This document shows positions 29,470-38,290 of a DNA stretch of 52,682 nt, one piece after another. The notes beneath the pieces are model-generated. The model did no database searches, had not been told where the DNA came from, and saw nothing but the letters and a program-made list of their open reading frames with translations. Location: NCBI RefSeq assembly GCF_003732485.1, contig NZ_MOAK01000013.1, positions 106,335 to 159,016 on the forward strand, given 5' to 3'. The position numbers and the translations under genes are program-made. The stretch comes from Pseudomonas protegens. Lineage in GTDB: Bacteria; Pseudomonadota; Gammaproteobacteria; Pseudomonadales; Pseudomonadaceae. Each line of letters starts with the position of its first letter. The stretch's first letter is position 1.

Positions 29470-30375
29470 GTGAGTAACCGAGGTGAGCAGGCTCTGCTCA
29501 AACAATCGACTGTACTGATGTTCGCCGTGGCGATCGCCGGTATCGTCACGGGTTTTGTTTCTGGCGCCCAATCCATTTTGTTCGATGGATTTTTTTCCCT
29601 GATCGCGACCTTCATCAAGGTCCTGATGCTGATCACTGCCAAGCTGATCGCCAAGCAAAGCAACCAGCGTTTCCAGTTCGGTTTCTGGCACCTGGAACCC
29701 ATGGTGCTGCTGATCGAAGGCAGCTTCCTGCTACTGATCGCGATCTACGCCTTTCTTAACGGTGTGTTCGGCATCATCAATGGTGGCCGGGAGATCGAGC
29801 TGGGGATGGTGATCTTTTACGCCGGGTTCTTTGCGGTAACGGAGTTCGCCTACTTCTTCTATGTGCGCCGGCGTAACCGCAAACTCAAGTCGTCGCTGAT
29901 CCAGTTCGACAACATCAGCTGGCTGGTAGACGCGATGCTCTCGGTGGGGCTGCTGGTGAGCTTTATCATTGCCTTGCTGCTCAAGCAGTACGGTCATGGC
30001 CAGTGGGCGGTGTATGTCGACCCGGCGATCCTGATCCTGCTGGCCCTGAGCATGTTGCCGCCGGCGCTGAAGATCCTGCGTCCGGCCTTGCGTGATGTGC
30101 TGGGGATCGCCCCGGACCAGTTGGACGAAAAGGTTCGCAACGTGATGGAGCAGGCCAAGGCCACCCATGGCTTTGACGACTACATCAGCTATGTGCAGAA
30201 GCACGGTCGGGCGCGGTTCATCGAGATCCATATCGTCTTGCCGGCGGACTATCCGCTGCAGGATGTGGCGACTCTGGACCGCCTGCGCGAGGAGATTTCC
30301 AGCCAGTTGGGAGAGGCCGATGCAGCGCGCTGGCTGACCATCAGCTTTACCGGGGATCGCAAGTGGATCGCTTGA
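29470..30375 (+). CDS. CDF-like cation transporter with an altered metal-binding site
   Basis: A 301-residue inner-membrane protein of the cation diffusion facilitator fold: six hydrophobic segments (about residues 15-185), then a cytosolic ferredoxin-like domain (YISYVQKHGRARFIEIHIVLP). GTG 29470 is preceded by AGGAGG. In typical members such as FieF, helix 2 has D-x3-D and helix 5 H/D-x3-D. Here helix 2 reads FDGFFS (D-x3-S) and helix 5 reads SWLVD (S-x3-D), so two of the four expected site-A ligands are Ser. A 7-bp hairpin (CCGCCTC-ACTC-GAGGCGG, 29425-29442) lies in the leader. Metal specificity, or whether it moves metal at all, cannot be stated. Confidence 0.8.
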   Translation: MSNRGEQALLKQSTVLMFAVAIAGIVTGFVSGAQSILFDGFFSLIATFIKVLMLITAKLIAKQSNQRFQFGFWHLEPMVLLIEGSFLLLIAIYAFLNGVFGIINGGREIELGMVIFYAGFFAVTEFAYFFYVRRRNRKLKSSLIQFDNISWLVDAMLSVGLLVSFIIALLLKQYGHGQWAVYVDPAILILLALSMLPPALKILRPALRDVLGIAPDQLDEKVRNVMEQAKATHGFDDYISYVQKHGRARFIEIHIVLPADYPLQDVATLDRLREEISSQLGEADAARWLTISFTGDRKWIA

Positions 30376-30390
30376 TGGGCGGCGCCTGTT

Positions 30391-30442
30391 TCGCCTGCAA
30401 GCAGGCTCCTACAACACCGCGTAGGAGCCTGCTTGCAGGCGA
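30391..30442. repeat. Perfect 22-bp inverted REP pair between convergent genes
   Basis: A REP and its exact complement (30391-30412 and 30421-30442) are separated by eight bases and would form a 22-bp hairpin. They lie between the convergent CDF and AGE genes and could end both transcripts. Confidence 0.85.
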
Positions 30443-30448
30443 AGGGCT

Positions 30449-31588
30449 TCAGGCAAAATATTCCGCCAGCCCGCGATAACAGGTCGCCAGGTGATAAGGC
30501 GTGGTCGACGGCATATCCCGCCGGCTGACCACGCCGCTGGCATCCAGGCATTCATTCCAGCCCCCGGCATGCAGAAAATGCGCTTGCAGTGCCTTTAGCT
30601 GTCGCAGCAAGGGGGCCTGGCTGTCCGCACGCAAAGTCAGGGCGCGCAGGTACTCGGCCTGGGCCCAGATACGCCGGGTGGCGTCCTTGATGGGGGCGCC
30701 CGGTTGCAGCTCGAGCATGGCGTACACGGCGCCGCTCTGCGGGTCGACGCCAAGCTGCTCGGTAAAGGCAAAGGCGCGGCTCAATGAGGCGTGCAGCGGG
30801 TTGTTGCGCAGCAAGGGCGAAGAGTCGAGCAGGAAGAACCACTCGAACTGATGCCCTGGCTCGAACCAGTTATCCACAGCCCCCAGGGGCTTTTCCAGCA
30901 TCACCCCGTGCTGCGGGTCGATGAACTGCTGCTGCATGGCCTGGCACAGCTGCAGCAGTGCGGCTTGTACCGCGGCGTCTTTGCGTACTGCCAGGATCGC
31001 GAGAAAGGCTTCGGCCAGATGCATCAGCGGATTCTGCAGGGGACCCGAACCCAGTACGGACCAGTCCTCGGCGAGGCTGGCTTCGTAGAGGCCGTTACCC
31101 CGGGCGAAGCGCTGGGCCACCACTTCCAGGGCGGCGTTGAGCACCGACTCCACCAGCGGCTCGCGGACCTTGGCCCAGTAGTGAGCACAGGCGAAGAGGA
31201 TAAAGGCGTGGGTATAGAGATCCTTGCGGCGATCCAGCGGCGCGCCTTCAGGGTCGATGCTGTAGAACCAGCCACCGTGCTCGGCGTCGTGGAAGTGCCG
31301 CTGCAGCGAGCGAAACAGCGCGGCGGCACGCTCCTCGGCAAAGGGGGCGGCGGCATCACCGATCAATTGGGAGAACAGATACAGCTGCCGGGCACAGGCC
31401 ATGGCTCGATAGCGCTGCGGGGGCAACGGCTGTTGTTCGGCATCCAGCGCTTCATAGGGCAGCGCCAACTGCGGATTCCAGCCCGGGCCTTGCCACAGCG
31501 GCACTATCACCTTGTGGAAATGCTGCTGCATGGCGTTGAACAGAGCGCTCGATTCAGGCGAGGTGGCGGAGCGGGATACATCGGGCAT
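30449..31588 (-). CDS. AGE family sugar epimerase/isomerase
   Basis: A 379-residue alpha/alpha-barrel protein of the N-acylglucosamine 2-epimerase superfamily, which includes D-mannose isomerase, cellobiose 2-epimerase and YihS. Conserved active-site blocks are visible: RRKDLYTHAF, NPLMHLAEAFLA, EPGHQFEWFFLL and TTPYHLATC, supplying the usual His and Glu/Arg residues. Length matches mannose/aldose-ketose isomerases rather than the longer eukaryotic renin-binding proteins. It stands alone, facing the CDF gene. A mannose-fructose isomerase is the simplest guess, but substrate cannot be set from motifs. Confidence 0.85.
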   Translation of the reverse strand: MPDVSRSATSPESSALFNAMQQHFHKVIVPLWQGPGWNPQLALPYEALDAEQQPLPPQRYRAMACARQLYLFSQLIGDAAAPFAEERAAALFRSLQRHFHDAEHGGWFYSIDPEGAPLDRRKDLYTHAFILFACAHYWAKVREPLVESVLNAALEVVAQRFARGNGLYEASLAEDWSVLGSGPLQNPLMHLAEAFLAILAVRKDAAVQAALLQLCQAMQQQFIDPQHGVMLEKPLGAVDNWFEPGHQFEWFFLLDSSPLLRNNPLHASLSRAFAFTEQLGVDPQSGAVYAMLELQPGAPIKDATRRIWAQAEYLRALTLRADSQAPLLRQLKALQAHFLHAGGWNECLDASGVVSRRDMPSTTPYHLATCYRGLAEYFA

Positions 31589-31678
31589 TGGCTGGCGTCG
31601 TCACGGCAGTTTTGAATGCGCGACATGTTACCAGAGAAGCCCCCACGAAGCGGCTTACCCGTCGAGCAGGACGTACTG

Positions 31679-31791
31679 ATAGGAGCTGGCTGCCAGCAAA
31701 GACGGCTGAAAGATCACCTCCGTCTTGTAGGAGCTGGCTTGCCAGCGAGCGAGGCCCGCAAGACCGCCTTCGCCGGCAAGCCGGCTCCTAC
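31679..31791. repeat. REP elements: one degenerate single unit plus a doublet
   Basis: A shortened REP (TAGGAGCTGGCTGCCAGC, lacking the central TT) at about 31679-31697 is followed by a 65-bp doublet at 31727-31791 (GTAGGAGCTGGCTTGCCAGC...to...GCCGGCTCCTAC). They lie between hupE and the AGE gene. Confidence 0.75.
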
Positions 31792-31806
31792 AGAAGAGGG
31801 CAGGGA

Positions 31807-32379
31807 TCAGCCTGCCAGCAACCACACGCCCGTAGCGGCCGAGGCCGCGCCGGCCACGCGCACCAGCGGCGCCGCCGCCTGAGGCAGTACCCGCACCACG
31901 GCATAACCGGCGGCATGCAGGGCCGCAGTGGCCGCCACAAAACCGGCGGCATAGGCCCAGGGGCTGGACATGTCCGGCAGTTCCAGGCCGTGGGCCACGC
32001 CATGGAACAGGGCAAACAGAGCGGTGGCGGCTATTGCCAGGCTCAGCGGCGGACGCACCGCCAGGGCCACGGCCAGGCCCAGGGCCAGTACCGAAGCGGC
32101 AATCCCGCTTTCCAGGGCCGGCAGGTTCAGCCCTTCGAAGCCCAGCAGGCCGCCGATCAGCATGGTGCCGACAAAGGTGCAGGGCAGCGCCCAGCGCGCC
32201 GCACCTTGTTGCTGGGCGGCCCACAGGCCGACAGCGACCATGGCCAGCAAGTGGTCGAGGCCGCCGATGGGGTGGCTGATACCGGCCATCAGGCCATTGT
32301 CGCCGTGGCCCGGGTGAGCGAAGGCCAGGGCCGGGGTCAGCAGCAGCGCCAGGGCGCCGAAGAGAGATTTCAGGGTCAT
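31807..32379 (-). CDS. hupE: HupE/UreJ family nickel transporter or urease accessory membrane protein
   Basis: A 190-residue membrane protein. A signal-like first segment (MTLKSLFGALALLLTPALAFA) is followed by the family signature HPIGGLDHLLAMVAVGLWAA, with His and Asp residues expected to bind Ni2+. I count about six further hydrophobic segments. Located 37 bases after ureG on the same strand, it is probably the last gene of the ureE-ureF-ureG transcript and would supply nickel for urease maturation. HupE and UreJ are the same family; context favours the urease role. Confidence 0.88.
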   Translation of the reverse strand: MTLKSLFGALALLLTPALAFAHPGHGDNGLMAGISHPIGGLDHLLAMVAVGLWAAQQQGAARWALPCTFVGTMLIGGLLGFEGLNLPALESGIAASVLALGLAVALAVRPPLSLAIAATALFALFHGVAHGLELPDMSSPWAYAAGFVAATAALHAAGYAVVRVLPQAAAPLVRVAGAASAATGVWLLAG

Positions 32380-32416
32380 GAGTGGCTTCCTTGTTGAGCT
32401 TTTTTCAGGTTCGGTT

Positions 32417-33031
<615 letters not shown>

Positions 33032-33040
33032 GAGTTTCTC

Positions 33041-33715
33041 CTAGGAACGGAACAGGCGGCTGTACTGGCGCTCGTGGGCCATGCTCGCCAGGGACAGGCC
33101 GAAAGCGGCGCTGCCAAGGTGGTTGGGGTCAAGGTGGGTGGCGTGGCGCTGGGCTTCTTGCAGCAGCGGCAGCAGCTCGCTGGTCAGGCGCTGGGCCGCC
33201 TGCTGGCCCAGGGGCAGGGTTTTCATCAGCACTGCCAGCTGGTTCTCCAGCCAGCTCCAGAGCCAGGCGGCCAGGGCGTCTTCGGGGTTGATGTGCCAGG
33301 CGCGGGCGGCCAGGGCCCAGCCCAGGGCCAGGTGCGGTTCGTCCTGGTGCGCCAGCAGTTCCCGGGCGCCGCTGTCCAGCTCCGGCAGGCCTTCGAGCAA
33401 TTGCTTGAGGGAATAGCCCATCTGCCGGCTTTCCTGGTACAGCTCGCGGGTTTCACGGCTGGCCCGATGTTCTTCGCAGAGTTGCTGCAGCCTGGTCCAG
33501 TCCTGATCCGCGGCGGCCTGACAGTGGGCGAGCAGCAGTGGAGCCTCGAAGCGCGCCAGGTTGAGCAGCAACTGATCGCTGATCCAGCGTCTGGCACTGT
33601 CCGGGTCACTCACCCGTTGTTGTTCCACTGCCATCTCCAGCCCCTGTGAATAGCTGTAGCCACCGATCGGCAGCTGCGGGCTGGCCAGGCGCAGCAGGGC
33701 CCAGGCTGGGTTCAT
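33041..33715 (-). CDS. ureF: Urease accessory protein UreF
   Basis: UreF bridges UreG and UreD-urease and gates GTP hydrolysis during nickel insertion. The 224-residue all-helical protein opens with LLRLASPQLPIGGYSYSQGL, the family signature, and ends with SMAHERQYSRLFRS, where the conserved C-terminal Arg contacts UreD. ureE and ureF overlap by four bases (ATGA), so translation is coupled. Confidence 0.96.
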   Translation of the reverse strand: MNPAWALLRLASPQLPIGGYSYSQGLEMAVEQQRVSDPDSARRWISDQLLLNLARFEAPLLLAHCQAAADQDWTRLQQLCEEHRASRETRELYQESRQMGYSLKQLLEGLPELDSGARELLAHQDEPHLALGWALAARAWHINPEDALAAWLWSWLENQLAVLMKTLPLGQQAAQRLTSELLPLLQEAQRHATHLDPNHLGSAAFGLSLASMAHERQYSRLFRS

Positions 33716-34212
33716 TGACGGACGCCGAACTGATGCAGGCGTGGCGGGTAGTTGAAGTCTTCATCGCCGTGGCGGGAATGATGGTGGCCGCCACCGTAGG
33801 CGCCGTGTTCGGGCTGGAACGGCGCCTCGATGGTTTCAGTGCTGGCGCCCAGTTGTTCGAGCATGGCCTTGAGCACGTAGTCATCGAGCAGACGCAGCCA
33901 GCCATCACCCACTTGCAGGGCGACGTGGCGGTTGCCCAGGTGATAGGCGGCGCGGGTCAGTTCGAAGGCATTGCGGCAGGTGACATGGAGCAGGGTTTCC
34001 GGGCGGGCGCAGACCTTGACGATGCGTCCGTCCTCGGCCACCAGGAACTCGCCGTCGTGCAAGGGGGGCTGGCCGCGCTCCAGAAACAGGCCGACGTCTT
34101 CGCCTGTGGCACTGAAACAGCGCAGACGGCTTTTGCTGCGAGCCTCATAGGTGAGGTGCAGTTCGGCGGACCAGGTGGCTTGGGGTTCGGTTCTGCGGTG
34201 GATCACCAGCAT
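33712..34212 (-). CDS. ureE: Urease accessory metallochaperone UreE
   Basis: UreE carries nickel to the urease maturation complex. The 166-residue protein has the N-terminal peptide-binding domain (MLVIHRRTEPQATWSAELHL), the metal-binding domain with NRHVALQVGDGWLRLLDDYV (conserved His), and a short His-rich C-terminus (HGAYGGGHHHSRHGDEDF). Start ATG 34210-34212 gives the usual length; an in-frame extension to 34326 is not family-like. The structural genes ureDABC are not in the window; in P. aeruginosa too, ureEFG are some distance from ureDABC. Confidence 0.95.
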   Translation of the reverse strand: MLVIHRRTEPQATWSAELHLTYEARSKSRLRCFSATGEDVGLFLERGQPPLHDGEFLVAEDGRIVKVCARPETLLHVTCRNAFELTRAAYHLGNRHVALQVGDGWLRLLDDYVLKAMLEQLGASTETIEAPFQPEHGAYGGGHHHSRHGDEDFNYPPRLHQFGVRQ

Positions 34213-34494
34213 CGGAAAGCTTCCAGCTATGAGCGATGCACAAGCCAGAGCAAGGGCCTTGCCAATCGCCCGAAGGAGAGGAAAAACCCTTTGTCGACAC
34301 CGGAACTGCGCCTGAAAAAGGGGCAAAACCTTGTATTATCTTGTTACAAAATGGCACGCTGAGCTGATTTATAGCACTGAGTTGGTGCGCTGGAAATATT
34401 TTTGCTGCAATCCGGTGCCGGGCCGACGAGCAGGCGCAAACGCACCGCCCAGAGCGGGGCACGCCGATTGATAGGGGGAGAGGGGCAGGCCGTG

Positions 34495-35127
34495 TTACTC
34501 GGTGCTGCCCAGGCCTTGCCAGTGCTTGAGGCCAATGAAGATGAAGCGCAACTGCTGGGTGATCTTCGCCTGCGGCGTCAGGTGTTCAGGCAGGGCCTGG
34601 GCCGGGGGATCGATGATGTCCGGCAGGGTGGCGAACACGCTCTTGACGATCAGGTCGGCCATGACGCCGAGGTCGGCGGCATTCAGATGCTGCAACTTGG
34701 GCATCAGGGTCAGGTCGGCAGCCAGGTCCGAACTGATATTCTCGCGCAGGGTGGCGATGGCCTGGCGCACCGGCAGCGAGCCGCCGTATTGCTCACGGGC
34801 GAGAAACAGGAACTGCGCGCGCTTGGCTTCCACGACATCGAGGAAAATGCGCACCGAGGCGTCGATGATGCCGCCCATGACGAATTCGTTGTGGCGTACC
34901 AGGCGGATGGTTTCGCGGAAGGTCTGGCCGACCTCGCTGACCAGTTCCAGTCCCAGTTGGTCCATGTCGCTGAAGTGCCGGTAGAAACCGGTGGGGACAA
35001 TGCCGGCGGCTTTGGCCACTTCCCGCAGGCTCAGGCTGCCGAAACCACGACCACACTCCATCAGATGCCGGGCAGCATCCATCAGGGCATTGCGGGTCTG
35101 TTGCTTCTGTTCGGCGCGGGGCAGCAT
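34495..35127 (-). CDS. desT: TetR-family regulator of unsaturated fatty acid genes, DesT-like
   Basis: A 210-residue TetR/FabR-type repressor. The helix-turn-helix runs GFGSLSLREVAKAAGIVPTG then FYRHFSDMDQLGLELVSE, and the acyl-CoA-sensing domain includes FLFLAREQYGGSLPVRQAI. This agrees closely with DesT (PA4890) as I remember it. DesT reads the saturated/unsaturated acyl-CoA ratio and represses the desCB desaturase operon. In P. aeruginosa desCB is adjacent; here it is not, and the divergent side carries a repeat protein gene instead. The symbol is likely but target genes are elsewhere. Confidence 0.8.
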   Translation of the reverse strand: MLPRAEQKQQTRNALMDAARHLMECGRGFGSLSLREVAKAAGIVPTGFYRHFSDMDQLGLELVSEVGQTFRETIRLVRHNEFVMGGIIDASVRIFLDVVEAKRAQFLFLAREQYGGSLPVRQAIATLRENISSDLAADLTLMPKLQHLNAADLGVMADLIVKSVFATLPDIIDPPAQALPEHLTPQAKITQQLRFIFIGLKHWQGLGSTE

Positions 35128-35249
35128 CGGCGGGGTGTTCTTTGCTCAATGGGAGCGGCGCACTCTAGCAAATCAACTTTGCCGGAGTCGAACTGGAGTC
35201 AGGCGAAGGCGTGAGGTGCAGTGGGGAAAATGCAGCGGCTATAAAAGTC

Positions 35250-35278
35250 AAAGCCCGATCCGGGGATCGGGCTTTTTT
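35250..35278. terminator. Bidirectional intrinsic terminator
   Basis: AAAGCCCGATCC-GG-GGATCGGGCTTT, 12 perfect base pairs, T-rich on both sides. It ends the minus-strand repeat-protein gene. Confidence 0.85.
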
Positions 35279-35295
35279 CCAGGGCCAGCATGGCC

Positions 35296-35763
35296 TCAGC
35301 TCGCAGCTTGATGACGTTCAGCCAGGCGATCGGCACCGCCTTCGGCAACGGTCTGACCTTGAGGTGTGCGGCTGTAGCCGTCTTCAACCAGACCTTTCTC
35401 TTCCAGGCGATCACGGCCGCCTTCAGCTACGTTCTGGCCTTGTGGGGTGCGGTCGTAGCCGTCTTCGGCAACGTTCTGACCTTGTGGAGTACGGTCGTAG
35501 CCATCTTCGGCGACGTTCTGGCCTTGTGGGGTGCGATCATAGCCGTCTTCGGCAACGCTCTGGCCCTGTGGAGTGCGGTCGTATCCGTCGGCAGCGACTT
35601 TGTTGCGTTCGATCAGACGGTCCGAACCGCCTTCAGCCAGGGTCTGGGAGAATACGCTGTGGCTGGCCTTGACCTGCGGAGTGGCCTGTTCGGCGGCGGG
35701 CAGGGCGTAAGCGTTGGCGGCCAGGATGGATAAGGTCAGGCTCAGTAAGATGTGGCGTTTCAT
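35296..35763 (-). CDS. Exported protein made of 14-residue tandem repeats
   Basis: A 155-residue precursor with a signal peptide (MKRHILLSLTLSILAANAYA). The mature part alternates two repeat types: type A, AEDGYDRTPQGQ(N/S/T)V, four near-identical copies plus one diverged (EDGYSRTPQGQTV); and type B, AEGGxDRLxER-like (SDRLIERNK, RDRLEEKGL, ADRLAERHQ). The core array is 42-bp direct repeats at 35431-35598. No cysteines and no enzymatic motif are seen; composition is strongly acidic and polar, suggesting an extended periplasmic or secreted protein. I recall related AEGGSDRLIER-type proteins in pseudomonads annotated as hypothetical or, doubtfully, as phage infection proteins. Function unknown. 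Confidence 0.8.
   Translation of the reverse strand: MKRHILLSLTLSILAANAYALPAAEQATPQVKASHSVFSQTLAEGGSDRLIERNKVAADGYDRTPQGQSVAEDGYDRTPQGQNVAEDGYDRTPQGQNVAEDGYDRTPQGQNVAEGGRDRLEEKGLVEDGYSRTPQGQTVAEGGADRLAERHQAAS
35431..35598. repeat. Four 42-bp direct repeats inside the repeat-protein gene
   Basis: Units start at 35431, 35473, 35515 and 35557 with a few substitutions each (for example GTTCTGGCCTTGTGGGGTGC). A diverged further unit lies near 35351. The period is a multiple of three, so copy-number change keeps the frame. Confidence 0.9.
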
Positions 35764-36147
35764 GATGAGGTGCTCCTTGGGAGGGCGATAAATTGGGTAC
35801 GGAGCTAATGTTACCGCCGCTAAATCGATATAAAAGTTCATAAACACAATGGTAATAATCAACGGAATTGATTGTTTGGTCGCAAGGCTCTAGCACGGGC
35901 ATTTGCGCCGATGGCTTTTGCACCGGGGTGGGTATTTTCGACCCATCCATGCTTCACGAAAGGGCGGGAGGAGGTAACACAAAGCTGCCTGAGTGATCAG
36001 GAATCCGGGTTTTTTCGCCCGAACGGGCTCCCGGATTAAACCTGCGGGGGCTTTGTCAGTCGTAGTTTTCATGGCCGGTGATTTTCCATCGGCATTTCAT
36101 CGATGCGTCGCGGTTTGACGCTCAGTTGTCTTCAGGAGCCTCGTGCA
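35764..36147. other. Intergenic region with nested hairpins
   Basis: Between divergent genes (384 bases). The left part, about 35815-35880, is AT-rich and probably holds the repeat-gene promoter. Around 35980-36040 are CCTGA-GTGA-TCAGG, then AATCCGGG...CCCGGATT enclosing GCCCG-AA-CGGGC. The nested structure with TTTTTT inside could be the end of a small RNA or a transcription terminator; I cannot assign it. Confidence 0.35.
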
Positions 36148-38223
36148 ATGACGCGCACTCGTAAAATCCTCGCCTGGTCCGTCGCCAGCCTGATCCTGCT
36201 ACTGGCCGTGCTGGTGCTGGTGATCGCGTTCTTCGACTGGAACCGCATCAAGCCGACCCTCAACGCCAAGGTGTCCGAGGAGTTGCATCGGCCCTTCGCG
36301 ATCAATGGCGACTTGTCCGTGGCCTGGCAGCGCGAGCCCGACGAGGGTGGCTGGCGGGCCTGGGTGCCCTGGCCTCACGTAGTGGCCCAGGACCTGACCC
36401 TGGGCAACCCGGACTGGTCCAAGGCGCCGCAGATGGTCAGCCTCAAGCGGGTCGAATTGCGTATCTCGCCCCTGGCCCTGCTGGCCCAGCGGGTGAGCAT
36501 CCCGCGTATCGATCTCACCGAGCCCGATGCCGCGCTGCAGCGTCTGGCGGACGGTCGCGCCAACTGGACCTTCAAGTTCGACCCCAAGGACCCCGAGGCC
36601 GAGCCCTCCAACTGGACGGTGGACATCGGTGCCATCGGTTTCGACAAGGGCCACGTGACCCTCGACGACCAGACCCTGAAGACCCGGCTGGACCTGCAGG
36701 TGGAACTGCTCGGCAAGCCGATTCCGTTCAGCGACATCGTCGGTGAAAGCGAAGCGAAGAAGGTCGCCGAGAAAGGCGCTGAAGCCCAGGCCTATGCCTT
36801 CGCCCTCAAGGTCAAGGGCCAGTACCACGGGCAGAAGCTCGCCGGCACCGGCAAGATCGGCGGCCTGCTGGCCTTGCAGGACGGGCGCAAGCCGTTTCCA
36901 CTGCAGGCCCAGGCGCAGATCGGCGACACCAAGGTGGAGCTGCGGGGCAGCCTCACCGACCCACTGAATCTGGGCGCCCTGGACCTGCGCCTGAAATTGG
37001 CCGGCACCAGCCTGGGCAATCTCTATCCGCTGACCGGGGTGACCCTGCCGGACTCGCCGCCCTATGCCACCGACGGTCATCTGACCGCCAAGCTCCACGA
37101 CCCGGCAGGCGCGACCTTCACCTACCAGGACTTCAACGGCAAGATCGGCGACAGCGATATCCACGGCAACCTGACCTACGTGGCCAGCCAGCCGCGACCC
37201 AAGCTCAGCGGCGCCTTGGTCTCCAACCAGTTGCTGATGAGCGACCTGGCGCCGCTCATTGGTGCCGACTCCAACGCCAAGCAAAAGGCCCGGGGCGGCG
37301 AGAGCAGGCAGCCGGCGGACAAGGTACTGCCGGTGGAGGAGTTCCGCACCGAGCGCTGGCGTGACATGGACGCCGATGTGGAGTTCACCGGCAAGCGCAT
37401 TGTCCACAGCGCTGAGTTGCCGTTCACCGATCTCTACACGCACCTGGTGCTCAACGACGGCCAGCTCAGCCTGGAACCCCTGCGCTTCGGCGTAGCCGGG
37501 GGCAAGCTGGACGCCCAGGTGCGCCTCAATGGTCATACCACGCCTCTGGAAGGCCGGGCCAGGCTGACGGCGCGCAACTTCAAGCTCAAGCAGCTGTTTC
37601 CCACCTTCGAACCGATGAAGACCAGCTTCGGCGAACTCAACGGCGATGCCGATATCGCCGGGCGCGGCAACTCGGTGGCAGCCTTGCTGGGCAGCGCCAA
37701 CGGCGACCTGAAGATGTTGATCAACGATGGCGCCATCAGCCGCAGCCTGATGGAAATCGCCGGGCTCAACGTCGGCAACTATGTGGTCGGCAAGATGTTT
37801 GGCGACAAGGAAGTGAAGATCAATTGCGCCGCCGCCGACTTTGGCATCAAGAGCGGTCTGGCTACGTCAAGGCTGTTTGTCTTCGATACCGAGAACGCCA
37901 TCATCTACATCGATGGCACCGCCAATATGGCCTCCGAGCAACTGGATCTGACCATCACGCCGGAGTCCAAGGGCTTGCGTCTGTTTTCCCTGCGTTCACC
38001 GCTTTATGTGCAGGGCAAGTTCATCAAGCCCAGTGCCGGGGTCAAGGCGGTGCCGCTGGTGCTGCGCGGTGCCGGGATGGTGGCGCTGGGGCTGATCGCC
38101 GGGCCGGCGGCAGGCTTGCTGGCGCTGGTGGCGCCCAGCGGTGACGAGCCCAATCAGTGCGCGCCGCTGCTGCAGCAGATGCGCTCGGGCAAGGCGCCGG
38201 TGACGGTCAAGCCGAGCAAGTAA
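36148..38223 (+). CDS. AsmA family protein
   Basis: A 691-residue envelope protein with one N-terminal membrane anchor (ILAWSVASLILLLAVLVLVI, residues about 7-26) followed by FFDWNRIKPTLNAKVSEELH, the AsmA opening, a long beta-rich periplasmic region, and a C-terminal AsmA_2 segment (GDADIAGRGNSVAALLGSAN, then DGAISRSLMEIAGLNVGNYV). The family is thought to move phospholipids across the periplasm in bridge-like grooves; whether this member does is inference. A hydrophobic C-terminal stretch (LGLIAGPAAGLLALVAP) is present. I choose ATG 36148 with CAGGAG upstream rather than ATG 36103. Single gene. Confidence 0.9.
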   Translation: MTRTRKILAWSVASLILLLAVLVLVIAFFDWNRIKPTLNAKVSEELHRPFAINGDLSVAWQREPDEGGWRAWVPWPHVVAQDLTLGNPDWSKAPQMVSLKRVELRISPLALLAQRVSIPRIDLTEPDAALQRLADGRANWTFKFDPKDPEAEPSNWTVDIGAIGFDKGHVTLDDQTLKTRLDLQVELLGKPIPFSDIVGESEAKKVAEKGAEAQAYAFALKVKGQYHGQKLAGTGKIGGLLALQDGRKPFPLQAQAQIGDTKVELRGSLTDPLNLGALDLRLKLAGTSLGNLYPLTGVTLPDSPPYATDGHLTAKLHDPAGATFTYQDFNGKIGDSDIHGNLTYVASQPRPKLSGALVSNQLLMSDLAPLIGADSNAKQKARGGESRQPADKVLPVEEFRTERWRDMDADVEFTGKRIVHSAELPFTDLYTHLVLNDGQLSLEPLRFGVAGGKLDAQVRLNGHTTPLEGRARLTARNFKLKQLFPTFEPMKTSFGELNGDADIAGRGNSVAALLGSANGDLKMLINDGAISRSLMEIAGLNVGNYVVGKMFGDKEVKINCAAADFGIKSGLATSRLFVFDTENAIIYIDGTANMASEQLDLTITPESKGLRLFSLRSPLYVQGKFIKPSAGVKAVPLVLRGAGMVALGLIAGPAAGLLALVAPSGDEPNQCAPLLQQMRSGKAPVTVKPSK

Positions 38224-38238
38224 GAGGGGGCAGGGGCT

Positions 38239-38260
38239 TCGCGGGCGAGCCCGCTCCTGC
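38239..38260. repeat. REP-like element after the AsmA gene
   Basis: TCGCGGGCGAGCCCGCTCCT with the following GC resembles an inverted REP of the CGGGC type. It lies between convergent genes. Confidence 0.55.
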
Positions 38261-38290
38261 GGTAGGCAGGGGCGGGCTTGGAGGAGGGGA

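Noticed and set aside
35431..35598. Regular direct repeats that could suggest a CRISPR array
   Set aside because: The repeats are contiguous without spacers, in frame, and inside a protein gene.
35290..35733. Plus-strand repetitive ORF with hydrophobic repeats (LWGAVVAVFGNVL type)
   Set aside because: It is the antisense reading of the 42-bp repeats. The minus-strand product has a signal peptide, ribosome binding site and terminator, so that strand is coding.
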